A stretch of DNA of 64,000 nucleotides from Anaerolineales bacterium (GTDB lineage Bacteria; Chloroflexota; Anaerolineae; 4572-78; J111): positions 992,001-1,056,000 of the forward strand of contig JABTUK010000002.1 of the NCBI GenBank assembly GCA_015075405.1, read 5' to 3'. The stretch's first letter is position 1. The number at the start of each line of letters is the position of its first letter. Under the pieces are notes generated by a model, which was not told the origin of the DNA, ran no database searches, and was given only the letters and a program-made list of their open reading frames with translations. The translations under genes and the position numbers were made by a program. Of this stretch, positions 1-9,400 are shown piece by piece.

Positions 1-1
1 G

Positions 2-2155
2 CCGCTGGCCCTCGCTCGACTGCGGGCGCGAGGCTACCTGGCCGAGTTTCGGCTGGATGACCTGCGTTTCACCGACCAGGAGGTGGCGCTCTGGCTCAAC
101 GAGCGGTTGGGACTGCATCTGCCCGGCGAGAGTCTACGCCTATTGCAGCAACATACCGAAGGATGGGCGACGGGGGTGCGGTTGCTGACCCTCTCGCTGG
201 GACAAAGCGCCAGCGCGGCTGAGTGTACCGCCCTGCTTACCCGTCTGAACCAAAGTCAGCGCCACGTGTTTGATTTTCTGGCCGACGAAGTGCTGCGTTA
301 TCAAGAAGCGCCCCTGCGCCGCTTTTTGCTGGAAACCTCCATTTTAAGCGAACTGACGCCTGCCCTCTGCGGAGCGGTTACCGGCCAGCCGGAGGCGCCG
401 GCGCTGCTGGAAGAAGTCTACCGGCGCAACCTGTTTATCACCCTCACCCAAACCCCTACCGGGTCAGCCACCGATCCTGGCCTGGCCTATCGTTACCACA
501 CCCTCTTTGCCCATTTTTTACGGCGACAGCTCAGCCAGGAGATGCCGGAGCAGGTCAGGCTGCTCCATCGCCGCGCCGCCGAGGCTCACCCACTGCCCGG
601 CGAAAGCATCCGCCATTATCTGGCCGCCGAGCTGTGGTCCGAAGCCGCCCAGACCATCGAAACGCTGGGACGGCAGCAGTTGGAGCGCGGCTCTTTGAGC
701 AGTGTCCGCCGCTGGATCGAACTGCTACCCGAAGCGGCTCGACACTCTAGCCCCTGGCTCAATCTCTTTTTAGGAGCCGATGACGTGAACCGAGGTCATT
801 ATGAGACGGCCCGGCCCTGGCTGGAAACGGCGCGGCGCGGTTTTGCCGCCACCGGTGATACCGCCGGTCAAGCCGAGACCCTGGTGCAGTTGGGCGAGGT
901 CTTTGTCTGCCTGGCCGATGTGTCCCAGGCCCGGCCCATTCTGGAAGAGTCGCTCACCTTCCCCTTGCCTCTGGCCCGACGGGTCAAAAGCCAGGTTAAT
1001 CTCGTCTGGACCGCCTTCTACCAGCGCGACTGGCCTCAATTTGAGCGCAATCTGGCCGGCGACCTAAGTGAAGTGTTGGCTTCGGGCGACAAAGGGGCGT
1101 ATCAGAGCGTGGTTTTAAGCCTGGGGCCGCAGTATGTTTTTACTGCCGCCGGGGCAGCGCCCATCGAGCAATTTTGCCGGCGAGTGCTGGCCCTGTTTGG
1201 GGAAGGGGTCGGCCCGGCCCAGGCCGGAGCGCTGGCTTACCTGGGCTATATCTATGCCCTGCAAGGCCGGCCCGCTGACGCGCTGCAAGCCGCCAGTCAG
1301 GCCCAGGCGATGGTCCAGGAGTTGGGCAGTTTTGCTCACCTGGAGTTGTACATTGACCACGTGTTTTTACTCGATGCCCTGAACCGGAGCGACGAGACCA
1401 CCTTTAACGCCTATTTTGACCGCATCCGCTCCCGAATTGAGGGGGTGTTGACCTACCGGCAGTGGCTGGCTTGTTACAGCTACCTGGCCGGACGCATGGC
1501 CTGGCAGCACCGGCACGATGAGGCCATGGGGCAAGTACATAGTTGGTTGATGGCCACCATCATTCCTCACGAACTACCCGAAGCTCAGGTAGGCCGGCTG
1601 CTGCTCGATAGCCTGCTGGCCCGCCGCCAACAGCGTTACGTCGAGGCCGAAGCCAGCCTGCATCAGGCCATCGCCGCCCAAAGCTGGCTGCGCCACCCCC
1701 TACTGATGACCGATGCCCGGCTGACGCTAGCCGACCTGTACCTGGAATGGAATCGCCCGGAAGCGGCCCTGGCGGAATTGCGCCCCGCCCTGGCCGAATT
1801 GGAGCAGCGGGGCATGCCCGGCGTGTTGGCCCAGGAAGGGCCGCGAGCGGCGGCGCTGCTGCGGCTGGCCCAGAAACACCACCTCACCCCGGCTCTGGTT
1901 CAACAGGGAATGGTTCTGCTGGGGTTGGATGCCGCCCCGGCGACATTCGTTCTGCCTGGCGGAGAGAGCCTTTCAGCCCGCGAGTTGGAGGTGCTGCATC
2001 TACTGGCCCTGGGGTTGACCAACCAGGAGATTGCCCAGGAGTTGGTCATCGCCCCCGGCACAGCCAAACGCCACACCATCAATATCTACGGCAAACTCGG
2101 CGTTAATAACCGTACCCAGGCTGTCGCCAGGGCCAGAGCATTGCGGTTGATTTAG
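2..2155 (+). CDS. MalT-like LuxR-family transcriptional activator (5' partial)
   Basis: This is the C-terminal part of a large signal-transduction ATPase regulator of the MalT/LAL type, which usually couples a nucleotide-binding module and TPR-like repeats to DNA binding. The reading frame is open from base 2, and the upstream codons (PLALARLRARGYLAEF) match this family, so the GTG at 83 is not the start and the gene begins outside the window. Helical TPR-like repeats fill the middle. The C-terminus is a classic LuxR/GerE helix-turn-helix (LSARELEVLHLLALG, then NQEIAQEL and the recognition helix TAKRHTINIYGKL). The ATPase P-loop is not visible because it lies upstream. The ligand and regulon cannot be read from the sequence. 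The stop TAG sits inside TTAGGCAGTTCCAA (2152-2165), which matches the terminus of a repeat seen elsewhere in the window. Confidence 0.9.
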   Translation, partial: PLALARLRARGYLAEFRLDDLRFTDQEVALWLNERLGLHLPGESLRLLQQHTEGWATGVRLLTLSLGQSASAAECTALLTRLNQSQRHVFDFLADEVLRYQEAPLRRFLLETSILSELTPALCGAVTGQPEAPALLEEVYRRNLFITLTQTPTGSATDPGLAYRYHTLFAHFLRRQLSQEMPEQVRLLHRRAAEAHPLPGESIRHYLAAELWSEAAQTIETLGRQQLERGSLSSVRRWIELLPEAARHSSPWLNLFLGADDVNRGHYETARPWLETARRGFAATGDTAGQAETLVQLGEVFVCLADVSQARPILEESLTFPLPLARRVKSQVNLVWTAFYQRDWPQFERNLAGDLSEVLASGDKGAYQSVVLSLGPQYVFTAAGAAPIEQFCRRVLALFGEGVGPAQAGALAYLGYIYALQGRPADALQAASQAQAMVQELGSFAHLELYIDHVFLLDALNRSDETTFNAYFDRIRSRIEGVLTYRQWLACYSYLAGRMAWQHRHDEAMGQVHSWLMATIIPHELPEAQVGRLLLDSLLARRQQRYVEAEASLHQAIAAQSWLRHPLLMTDARLTLADLYLEWNRPEAALAELRPALAELEQRGMPGVLAQEGPRAAALLRLAQKHHLTPALVQQGMVLLGLDAAPATFVLPGGESLSARELEVLHLLALGLTNQEIAQELVIAPGTAKRHTINIYGKLGVNNRTQAVARARALRLI

Positions 2156-2316
2156 GCAGTTCCAACACACCCCGTAACTACACCCCTCGCCTCTGATTGA
2201 ATGTTCCTTTTGGGCAATGACACTACACCCTGGGTCTTGTTATACTCAGGCTGTAATCATTAAGCAATTGAACTGCTTCCCGGTAGTTCAAAAACCATTC
2301 AATTATGGAGGAAAAA

Positions 2317-2790
2317 ATGTCTATAACTGTCAAAAATCAATCAGGTAAAGTGTTGGCCCCCGGCGCGGGCGATAGCTTCTCGATGCTGGGCATCACGGTG
2401 ACGCCCAAGGTGGCCAGTCAGGATACCAACGGGGCCTACTGCCTGCTGGAACAGCAGGTCTCGCCCGGCGCAGGGTCGCCGCCGCACATCATTCACAACG
2501 CCGATAAGGTAATTTATGTGGTCAATGGCCGCTTCGCTGTGCTGCTGGGCCAGGAAACAGTACAGGCTGAGGCCGGGGCGTGTGTCATCATCCCGCGCGG
2601 CGTCATCCACAACTTTAAGAATGTGGGGAGTGAGCCGGGCAAAATCCTGGTCAGCCTCAATCCGGCCGGACATGAAGATTTCTTGCGCGATTTGAGCCGT
2701 GTTGTCCAGGGCGGCCCACCCGACCCGGCCAAGATGGTCGAAGTTGGTCAACGGCATCACGTGGAACTGCTGCTCAACGGCAAAAAGTAG
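2317..2790 (+). CDS. Cupin-domain protein
   Basis: This is a small single-domain cupin of 157 residues. Cupin motif 1 appears as the G(X)5HXH-like stretch GAGSPPHIIHNADKVIYVVNG, with motif 2 following around GACVIIPRGVIHNFKN. These supply the metal ligands in the family, though the first motif here has fewer histidines than canonical metal cupins. I chose ATG 2317 because GGAGG (2307-2311) sits 5 nt upstream; the in-frame ATG at 2305 overlaps that ribosome-binding site and is unlikely. Cupins of this type are enzymes or small-molecule binders (quercetinase-like, isomerase-like), and no substrate can be assigned. The gene stands alone between the regulator and the YdhR-like gene, so the regulator may control it, but only proximity supports that. 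Confidence 0.8.
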   Translation: MSITVKNQSGKVLAPGAGDSFSMLGITVTPKVASQDTNGAYCLLEQQVSPGAGSPPHIIHNADKVIYVVNGRFAVLLGQETVQAEAGACVIIPRGVIHNFKNVGSEPGKILVSLNPAGHEDFLRDLSRVVQGGPPDPAKMVEVGQRHHVELLLNGKK

Positions 2791-2914
2791 TTATCGAAAG
2801 GCTGTTCTCCAGGGCCGTGGTGCGTATTGCTTAAAGTTACGCAAACGCACCACATACCCTCTCCTTTGTAGCTGAGAAATTTAGAAAAAATCTATTAACA
2901 GGAGCGATTCAAAA

Positions 2915-3232
2915 ATGACACTCACACTTTTGCAGTTTGATTTCCCGGTAGCAGGTCCCTGGGGCAATGAAATGGCGATTGCTTACACCGAGCTGGCCTA
3001 TCAACTGGCCCAAACGCCGGGCTTGATCTGGAAAATCTGGACCGAAAATCCAGACACCCAGGAAGCTGGCGGCATCTACCTGTTTGAGGACGAAGCCTCG
3101 GCGGAACGCTACGCGCAAGAACACACCGCCCGACTGCAAGCCTTTGGCATTGACAACATCCGGGCCAAACAGTTTACGGTCAACCAGCCCCTCACCAAAA
3201 TTACGCGGGGATATCTTCCAGTGACGGCTTAG
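2915..3232 (+). CDS. YdhR-family putative mono-oxygenase
   Basis: This 105-residue protein is the length of E. coli YdhR and resembles it along its whole length: a start like TLLQFDFPVAGPWG, then GLIWKIWTE, EAGGIYLFEDEASAERY and HTARLQAFGI. The family adopts a dimeric alpha/beta (ferredoxin-like) fold related to ActVA/ABM monooxygenases. Its physiological substrate is unknown, so the oxygenase label is a family inference. ACAGGAG upstream of ATG 2915 is a good ribosome-binding site. It lies in the same direction as the cupin gene but about 125 bp away, so it may be independently transcribed. A long imperfect hairpin follows the stop. Confidence 0.85.
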   Translation: MTLTLLQFDFPVAGPWGNEMAIAYTELAYQLAQTPGLIWKIWTENPDTQEAGGIYLFEDEASAERYAQEHTARLQAFGIDNIRAKQFTVNQPLTKITRGYLPVTA

Positions 3233-3254
3233 TGGAGTTTCAGAAGAGATACTC

Positions 3255-3350
3255 AGTAGATCCAATTTTCCGAGGACGCGAAGCGGGCACGCCCACATGC
3301 CGAACACCGCCGCACGTGGGCGTGCTGGCTCCTCAAATTTGGATCCACTG
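3255..3350. repeat. Long nested inverted repeat downstream of the YdhR-like gene
   Basis: The outer arms are 3257-3276 and 3330-3350 (imperfect, AGATCC...GAGGA against TCCTC...GGATCC). The inner arms GCACGCCCAC (3287-3296) and GTGGGCGTGC (3316-3325) are perfectly complementary. There is no T-tract, so it is either a Rho-independent-like mRNA 3' end without a U-run or a small palindromic element. Confidence 0.6.
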
Positions 3351-3371
3351 ATACTGTTGAACAAATATAGC

Positions 3372-3399
3372 TTGACGAACCGAACAGTTGTGCTAGAAT
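3372..3399 (+). promoter_or_regulatory. Sigma-70-type promoter for the helicase gene
   Basis: TTGACG (3372-3377), a 16-nt spacer and TAGAAT (3394-3399) form a good vegetative-type promoter 45 nt before the ATG at 3444. Confidence 0.6.
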
Positions 3400-3443
3400 G
3401 AGGGCGATGGCTCCCATAACCCGGCTCAGGAAAGAAGCTGAGG

Positions 3444-5801
3444 ATGACAATTTCCCTCAAAACATCGGTGCGTACTCTGGTTGAGTTTGTCTTGCGCGAG
3501 GGCGATCTGTTTGGCGGCGGCTTCCAGGGGCCGGATCGAGCCTTGCTCGGCAGCCGCGGCCACCGCCGCCTACAGAAATCACGCCCCACAGGCTACCAGG
3601 CCGAAGTAACCATCAGTCATTTGGTCGAAACGCCTGATCTTACCCTGGAAATCTTTGGCCGGATTGACGGCATCTTTGGCCTCGACCAGCCAATCACCCT
3701 CGAAGAGATCAAGACCATAACCCAGGACCTCCCGCTGGTCACTGGGGACAATCCGCTCCACTGGGGCCAGGCCCAATGTTACGCCTACATGTATGCCCGG
3801 CAGCACAACCTGGCCGAAATGCGCGTCCAACTAACGTACTACCACCTCGACAGTCAGGAGACCCTGACCTTCCGGCAAAATTTCACCTTTTCCGAACTGG
3901 AAAGCTTCTTCACCGGCCTGGTCGCCGCTTATCTCACCTGGATGCGCCAGGTCAAAGCCTGGCAGGAGCGGCGGGACGCCTCCATTCAGCAGTTCGGCTT
4001 TCCCTATACAACCTACCGGACGGGTCAACGCGATTTGGCCGTAGCGGTTTACCGGGCTATCCAGAAAAAAGAGCAACTCTTTGTCCAGGCCCCAACCGGG
4101 ATTGGCAAAACCATCGCCACCCTCTTTCCAGCGGTCAAAGCCATCGGCACCGGGCTGGTCGCCCGGATATTTTATCTGACCGCCAAGACGCCGGGCCGCC
4201 TGGTGGCCGAACAGGCGCTCGACGATATGCGCCAATCTGGACTGCATCTAAAAAGCGTCACCTTGACCGCCAAAGAGAAAATTTGCTTTTGTTCGGTTAC
4301 CGGCGGTGAGCCGGAGGAATGTCCTTTTACCCGTAATTACTACGGCAAGCTCAAGACCGCCCTGGCTGAAACTTATGAGATTGAAGCTTTCACCCGGCCG
4401 ATTATTGCCGAACTGGCTCAGCGTTATGAGATCTGCCCTTTTGAATTCTCGCTCGACCTGGCCCTGTGGGCCGATTGCATCATCGGCGACTACAATTACG
4501 TCTTTGATCCCAGCGTCTACCTGCGCCGCTTTTTTGATAACGTGGTTGAACCTTACCTCTTTCTGGTTGACGAGGCCCACAACCTGCCCGACCGGGCCAG
4601 GGCGATGTACTCGGCTGAACTGGACAAACAGACTGTGTTGGCTCTAAGAAAGAGTGTGAAGCCGCATCTGCCTGACCTGGGCAAAGCCCTGAGCGAGATC
4701 AACCAGGCTCTCTTGGACCAGCGCCGGCGCTGCAACCCAAACGACCCGCCCGTTCTGTTGGAACAGGAACGGCCTGAAGCTTTACTCAAAGCTTTGCGCC
4801 GCTTCAGCCGCCAGGCCGAAGCCTGGCTGGCCCTCAACCAGAAGACGACTTTTCGACCGGCTTTGCTCGATTTCTACTTTCAGGCCACCACCTACCTGCG
4901 CACCGCCGAAACCTTCTTTGGCCCTGCCTATATCTCTTACTTTGAGAAAAAAGGCCAGGAAGGCTTGACCGCCAAATTATTCTGCCTGGACCCGGCCCCT
5001 TTCCTGGCCGCTGCCCTGGAGCGAAGCCGGGCCGCAATCTTTTTTTCGGGCACACTGCTGCCGCTGGAATACTTCGACCGGGTTTTGACCGGCTCAACCT
5101 CGCATCCCAGGCTGATTTTGCAATCGCCTTTCCCCTCGGAGCATCTGGCGTTGCTCATTCATAACCAGATCTCCACCCGTTATACCCATCGAGCCAACTC
5201 TTATGAGGCCGTTGCTGCCTTAATCGAGGGGGTCTGCGCCGCCCAGCCGGGAAACTATCTCATCTTTTTCCCTTCCTACGCTTACCTGGCGGCTGTGGCG
5301 GAGTTGGTCCAAGAACGTTGGCCAGGGTGGCAGCTCCTGATCCAGGAGCGGGGGATGGCCGAAGCCAGCCGGGATGCCTTTCTGGCCCGCTTTTCGACCG
5401 CCCAGGTGGGCACGCTGCTGGGCTTTGCCGTAATGGGCGGCATCTTTGCTGAGGGGATTGACCTGGTGGGGGAGCGGCTGATTGGAGCGATTATTGTTGG
5501 AGTGGGGCTGCCACAGTTGAGCCTGGAGCGGGATTTGCTCAAAGCGTACTTTACCGAGCAGGCTCATGATGGTTTTGCCTATGCCTATCAATATCCCGGC
5601 CTGAATCGGGTGATGCAAGCCGCGGGCCGAGTGATCCGCACCGAGCAGGATCGAGGCGTCATCCTCTTAATTGACGAGCGTTTGACCCAGCCGCGCTATA
5701 CCCGCTTGTTTCCCTCCGAATGGCGGCATTTCCAGGTGGTGCGTCAGACCGATAACCTTGCAGAGAAGTTACGCCATTTCTGGCAGAAAAATATCCGCTG
5801 A
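3444..5801 (+). CDS. DinG/XPD-like ATP-dependent helicase with N-terminal PD-(D/E)XK nuclease domain
   Basis: This is a 785-residue superfamily 2 helicase of the Rad3/DinG group. Residues about 1-200 form a PD-(D/E)XK nuclease module of the Cas4/RecB type: D75 in GRIDGIF, and E88-I-K90 in EEIKT. The helicase core follows. Walker A is APTGIGKT (K222), motif II is DEAH (D376), and motif VI is QAAGRVIRTEQDRG near residue 725. Cysteines at 281, 283, 293 and 331 sit between Walker A and DEAH, where XPD/DinG proteins hold a 4Fe-4S cluster. The expected role is 5'-3' unwinding of damaged or R-looped DNA, with nuclease trimming. A promoter lies upstream and no gene is coupled to it. Stand-alone helicases with this domain order occur in many bacteria; the substrate is unknown. 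Confidence 0.88.
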   Translation: MTISLKTSVRTLVEFVLREGDLFGGGFQGPDRALLGSRGHRRLQKSRPTGYQAEVTISHLVETPDLTLEIFGRIDGIFGLDQPITLEEIKTITQDLPLVTGDNPLHWGQAQCYAYMYARQHNLAEMRVQLTYYHLDSQETLTFRQNFTFSELESFFTGLVAAYLTWMRQVKAWQERRDASIQQFGFPYTTYRTGQRDLAVAVYRAIQKKEQLFVQAPTGIGKTIATLFPAVKAIGTGLVARIFYLTAKTPGRLVAEQALDDMRQSGLHLKSVTLTAKEKICFCSVTGGEPEECPFTRNYYGKLKTALAETYEIEAFTRPIIAELAQRYEICPFEFSLDLALWADCIIGDYNYVFDPSVYLRRFFDNVVEPYLFLVDEAHNLPDRARAMYSAELDKQTVLALRKSVKPHLPDLGKALSEINQALLDQRRRCNPNDPPVLLEQERPEALLKALRRFSRQAEAWLALNQKTTFRPALLDFYFQATTYLRTAETFFGPAYISYFEKKGQEGLTAKLFCLDPAPFLAAALERSRAAIFFSGTLLPLEYFDRVLTGSTSHPRLILQSPFPSEHLALLIHNQISTRYTHRANSYEAVAALIEGVCAAQPGNYLIFFPSYAYLAAVAELVQERWPGWQLLIQERGMAEASRDAFLARFSTAQVGTLLGFAVMGGIFAEGIDLVGERLIGAIIVGVGLPQLSLERDLLKAYFTEQAHDGFAYAYQYPGLNRVMQAAGRVIRTEQDRGVILLIDERLTQPRYTRLFPSEWRHFQVVRQTDNLAEKLRHFWQKNIR

Positions 5802-5850
5802 GGGCTAAATCAGCCTGGCTCGTCTTAGGAACAGGAATTTAATAAGTTGG

Positions 5851-5934
5851 GCATATGTCATTGCGAGGAGGAACGACGAAGCAATCTCCGGCTCGCAAAG
5901 GGGGATTGCGTCGCTTCGCTCGCAATGACATGCG
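5851..5934. repeat. REP-like palindromic intergenic element (TGTCATTGCGAG type)
   Basis: The terminal arms TGTCATTGCGAG (5856-5867) and CTCGCAATGACA (5919-5930) are exact inverted repeats, and the interior pairs partly. Elements with these termini resemble REP/MITE-like palindromes common in environmental bacterial genomes. Two relatives with TGTCATTTCGA ends lie at 10413-10510 and 42979-43072. The rest of the 5802-6085 gap shows no gene. Confidence 0.7.
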
Positions 5935-6085
5935 CAAGTTAATTAATTCTCATTCCTTAGCGGCCCAGAAGATTTGCGCGATGAGGTAGATGACGATAGG
6001 ATTCGGGCGAAGGGAACATCATCCAGACAAAAAGAGCCAAGCAGCAGCCTGCTTTGTCTAAACTCACCCTGGTTAGGATAATCTT

Positions 6086-7195
6086 ATGACCCATTCAGAA
6101 CGCTATGCCGCAACCGATTTAATCAAATGGTCCAGCAAGTTATTACAAGGAGCCGGACTGGCTCCAGAGCGCGCGAACACTGTCGCTGAAATTTTGGTGG
6201 AAGCCGATTTGCTGGGACACTCTACCCATGGCTTGCAACTCCTTGCCACCTATTTGCGGGAACTGGAAGCAGGCTCGATGACCACCGCCGGCGAGCCTGA
6301 AATTTTGGCCGATGGCGGCGCAACCATAACCTGGAACGGTCGCTATCTGCCTGGCCCCTGGCTGGTGGTCAAAGCCATAAACCTGGCCCGTGAGCGAATT
6401 GAGCTTCATCCGGTGGTTACAGTAGCTATCCAGCGGAGCCATCATATTGCCTGTTTGGCGGCTTATCTCAAAAGAGTCACCGATCAGGGCTTACTCATCC
6501 TCCTGCTTTCTTCTGATCCTTGGGGGAAAGCGGTTGCTCCTTATGGCGGTCTCCAACCGCTATACACGCCTAATCCTGTGGCGGCCGGCATCCCGACCCA
6601 GGGTGAACCGATCCTGCTTGATATCAGCATGTCCACAACCAGCATGAGCTTGATCGGGCGATTACAGCAGACCGGCCAGCGTCTCCCCCACCCCTGGCTT
6701 TTAGATAACCAGGGCCAGGTGAGCGACAATCCGGCAGTTCTATTGAGCGACCCGCCCGGTTCTATTTTGCCGTTGGGCGGCACGGATTTGGGCTATAAAG
6801 GTTTTGCATTGGGTCTGTTGGTCGAAGCCCTGACTTCGGCGCTGGCAGGGTATGGCCGCGCGGAGCAACCACAGCGGTGGGGGGCTTCGGTGTTTCTGCA
6901 AGTGATTGATCCGGCTGCTTTTGGCGGGCGGGAATATTTTCTCAGGGAAACAGAGTGGCTGGCCGAGGCTTGTCGCACCAACCCGACCAAACCGGATAGC
7001 CTGCCGGTTCGTCTGCCGGGAAGCCGGGCGCTCCAACTGCGGGCCGAGCAACTTGGGCAAGGCGTCGCCCTGTACCCCACCATTCTGCCGAGCCTGCAAC
7101 CCTGGTGGGAAAAGTTAGGAATTCCTCTGCCCACCCCTCTCACGCATCACGTTGCTGTTGACCTCCCAAATTCCGAAAGAGCCGAATTTCTTTGA
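6086..7195 (+). CDS. Ldh-family (malate/L-lactate-type) NAD(P)-dependent oxidoreductase
   Basis: This 369-residue protein belongs to the LDH2/MDH2 family, whose fold is unrelated to classical lactate dehydrogenase. Members oxidise 2-hydroxy acids such as malate, lactate, sulfolactate, ureidoglycolate or 2,3-diketo-gulonate. Family landmarks are EADLLGHSTHGLQLL near residue 50, the RSHHIACLAAY segment near residue 130, the PYGG...PNPVAAGIP block near residues 155-170, and GYKGFALGLLVEAL near 238. The family usually has a conserved His in an SxHFG-like motif; here it reads RSHHIA, so the pocket may differ. ATG 6086 lacks a strong ribosome-binding site. The next gene is an acetoacetate-CoA ligase 50 bp downstream, so the two may be cotranscribed. 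The substrate cannot be assigned. Confidence 0.85.
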   Translation: MTHSERYAATDLIKWSSKLLQGAGLAPERANTVAEILVEADLLGHSTHGLQLLATYLRELEAGSMTTAGEPEILADGGATITWNGRYLPGPWLVVKAINLARERIELHPVVTVAIQRSHHIACLAAYLKRVTDQGLLILLLSSDPWGKAVAPYGGLQPLYTPNPVAAGIPTQGEPILLDISMSTTSMSLIGRLQQTGQRLPHPWLLDNQGQVSDNPAVLLSDPPGSILPLGGTDLGYKGFALGLLVEALTSALAGYGRAEQPQRWGASVFLQVIDPAAFGGREYFLRETEWLAEACRTNPTKPDSLPVRLPGSRALQLRAEQLGQGVALYPTILPSLQPWWEKLGIPLPTPLTHHVAVDLPNSERAEFL

Positions 7196-7245
7196 GCTTT
7201 TGCGCTCCATAACCAGTTGATGAATAATTACAAGTAGAGGGACCT

Positions 7246-9234
7246 ATGAGGCAGCTTGTCGAAGGCAGTTTACTGTGGCAGCCATCGGCTGAAACAGTTG
7301 AACAGGCCAATCTGACCCGCTACATGGCTTGGCTTAAGGCAAACAAGGGACTCAATTTCCAGACCTACTCCCAGTTATGGGACTGGTCAGTCACAGAAAT
7401 CGAGGCGTTTTGGGCCAGTCTGTGGGACTATTTTGATGTTGTAGCCTCAGCGCCGTACATCTCCGTACTAACCGGGCGCAAAATGCCAGGAGCCAAATGG
7501 TTTGCCGGAGCCAGGCTCAACTACAGTGAAAACTTCTTCCGCCGTCATATAGCCGACCAAGCGGCCATTTTCTACCAGCCAGAAACCGGGTCACTCACCC
7601 AAGTCAGTTGGTCGCAGCTCTACGAGCAAACGACCAAAATAGCCCAGGCGCTCAAAGCAATGGGTGTTCAACCCGGCGACCGGGTAGTCGCCTACCTACC
7701 CAATATCCCCGAAGCGATTATCGCCTTTCTGGCCACGGCCAGCCTCGGCGCAATTTGGTCCAGTTGCCCACCCGATTTTGGCGAGCGCAGCGTGTTGGAC
7801 CGCTTCAGCCAGATTGAGCCGAAGGCGCTCATCGCGGTGGATGGCTACTACTGGAACGGCAAACCCTTCGACCGGACCGGCGTGGTAGCCAAGCTCCAGG
7901 CTGATTTGCCCACAGTCGAAAAAACGGTGTTGGTGACCAAGCTAACAGACGGGGCTGCTACTCCGCTCGAAAACACGGTTTTGTGGAACGAGTTGTTAGC
8001 GACGACCCCAACCACCGCCCTCACCTACGAGCAAGTCCCCTTTGACCATCCGCTGTGGATTCTTTATTCCTCCGGCACCACCGGTCTGCCCAAGCCGATT
8101 GCGCAGAGCCAGGGCGGAATTTTGCTAGAGCATCTCAAAGCCGTCCATCTCCATTTGGATTTAAAGCCCGCAGACCGCTTCTTCTGGTTCACCAGTACCG
8201 GTTGGATGATGTGGAATTTTCTGGTCGGCGGATTACTTAACGGCACTCCCATCATTCTTTACGATGGTAGCCCCGGCTACCCGGACCTGAACCGCTTATG
8301 GCGGCTGGCTGAGCAGAGTGGCATGACCTACTTTGGCACGGCTGCCGCTTTTATTCAGGCTTGTATGAAGGCCGGCCTTCAGCCCAACCGCGAGTTTGAC
8401 CTGAGCCGTCTGCGGGCGCTCGGCTCCACCGGCTCACCGCTACCGGTGGATGGTTTCCAGTGGGTTTATGAAAACATCAGCCCCAACCTGGCTCTGGAGT
8501 CTATCAGCGGCGGCACCGACTTGTGTACCGCTTTTATCGGCGGGGTGCGGCTCCAGCCGATTTATGCCGGGGAGTTACAGGGGCCGTCGCTGGGGGCAAA
8601 GGTGCAGGCTTTCAACGAAGCGGGCCAGCCGGTTATCAACGAGGTGGGCGAGTTGGTCATCACCGAACCAATGCCGTCAATGCCGCTTTTTTTCTGGAAC
8701 GACCCAGATATGCAACGCTATCAGGCCAGCTACTTCTCGATGTTTCCCGGCATCTGGCGGCACGGCGACTGGCTCAAAATCAACGAGCGCCAGGGCTGCG
8801 TCATTTATGGCCGCTCCGACTCGACCATCAACCGGCAGGGGGTGCGTATGGGCACCAGCGAGATTTATCGGGCCGTACTGAGCCTGACTGAGATTGTAGA
8901 TTGCCTGGTGATTGATTTGGAAGCGTTGGGGCAAGAATCATATATGCCGCTGTTTGTGGCGCTGCGCGAGGGGGTGGAACTGGATGACGATTTGCGGCAG
9001 CGGATCAAACGCCGTATCCGAGAGGATATTTCACCCCGCCACGTACCCGACGATATCTTTGCCGTAGAGCAGATTCCTTACACCCTGAGCGGCAAAAAGA
9101 TGGAAGTTCCCATTCGCAAGATTTTGCTCGGCCACCCCATCGAGCAGGTGGCCAATCAGGGGGCCATGCGTAACCCCGAGGCGATAGATTATTTTGCCGA
9201 ATTTGCCCAACGGTTGAAGAAAAAGAAGAGTTAA
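7246..9234 (+). CDS. Acetoacetate--CoA ligase
   Basis: This 662-residue ANL-superfamily enzyme activates acetoacetate to acetoacetyl-CoA at the expense of ATP, feeding ketone-body or polyhydroxybutyrate metabolism. The length matches the family (about 650). The N-terminal ACAS-type region (WSVTEIEAFWASLWDYFDV, then GAKWFAGARLNYSEN) is characteristic of acetoacetyl-CoA synthetases. The AMP-binding motif ILYSSGTTGLPKPI lies near residue 275, and the C-terminal lysine motif LSGKKMEVPIRKILLG near residue 618. AGAGGGACCT precedes ATG 7246. The terminal TAA is also the first three bases of a repeat of about 140 bp (TAAGGCAGTTCCAAG). Confidence 0.9.
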   Translation: MRQLVEGSLLWQPSAETVEQANLTRYMAWLKANKGLNFQTYSQLWDWSVTEIEAFWASLWDYFDVVASAPYISVLTGRKMPGAKWFAGARLNYSENFFRRHIADQAAIFYQPETGSLTQVSWSQLYEQTTKIAQALKAMGVQPGDRVVAYLPNIPEAIIAFLATASLGAIWSSCPPDFGERSVLDRFSQIEPKALIAVDGYYWNGKPFDRTGVVAKLQADLPTVEKTVLVTKLTDGAATPLENTVLWNELLATTPTTALTYEQVPFDHPLWILYSSGTTGLPKPIAQSQGGILLEHLKAVHLHLDLKPADRFFWFTSTGWMMWNFLVGGLLNGTPIILYDGSPGYPDLNRLWRLAEQSGMTYFGTAAAFIQACMKAGLQPNREFDLSRLRALGSTGSPLPVDGFQWVYENISPNLALESISGGTDLCTAFIGGVRLQPIYAGELQGPSLGAKVQAFNEAGQPVINEVGELVITEPMPSMPLFFWNDPDMQRYQASYFSMFPGIWRHGDWLKINERQGCVIYGRSDSTINRQGVRMGTSEIYRAVLSLTEIVDCLVIDLEALGQESYMPLFVALREGVELDDDLRQRIKRRIREDISPRHVPDDIFAVEQIPYTLSGKKMEVPIRKILLGHPIEQVANQGAMRNPEAIDYFAEFAQRLKKKKS

Positions 9235-9376
9235 GGCAGTTCCAAGGTTTAATTCATCCAATTATTCTCACCGGCTTGATGCGTGATAGGTGATGCCGTA
9301 AGAAATCTTGCCTGGAAACCATCATGCATTACGTATCACGGACTTTGGATAATTATTTTCTTGGAGTTGCCTAAGT
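9232..9376 (+). repeat. MITE-like repeat of about 140 bp, copy 1
   Basis: It begins TAAGGCAGTTCCAAG and ends TTCTTGGAGTTGCCTAA, so it has long imperfect terminal inverted repeats. The core carries iterated GTGATGCGTGAT-type words. A second copy in the opposite orientation lies at 46983-47132. The first TAA is the stop codon of the acetoacetate-CoA ligase. Confidence 0.85.
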
Positions 9377-9400
9377 CAGTATGAATGAGAGCCGGAGAGC

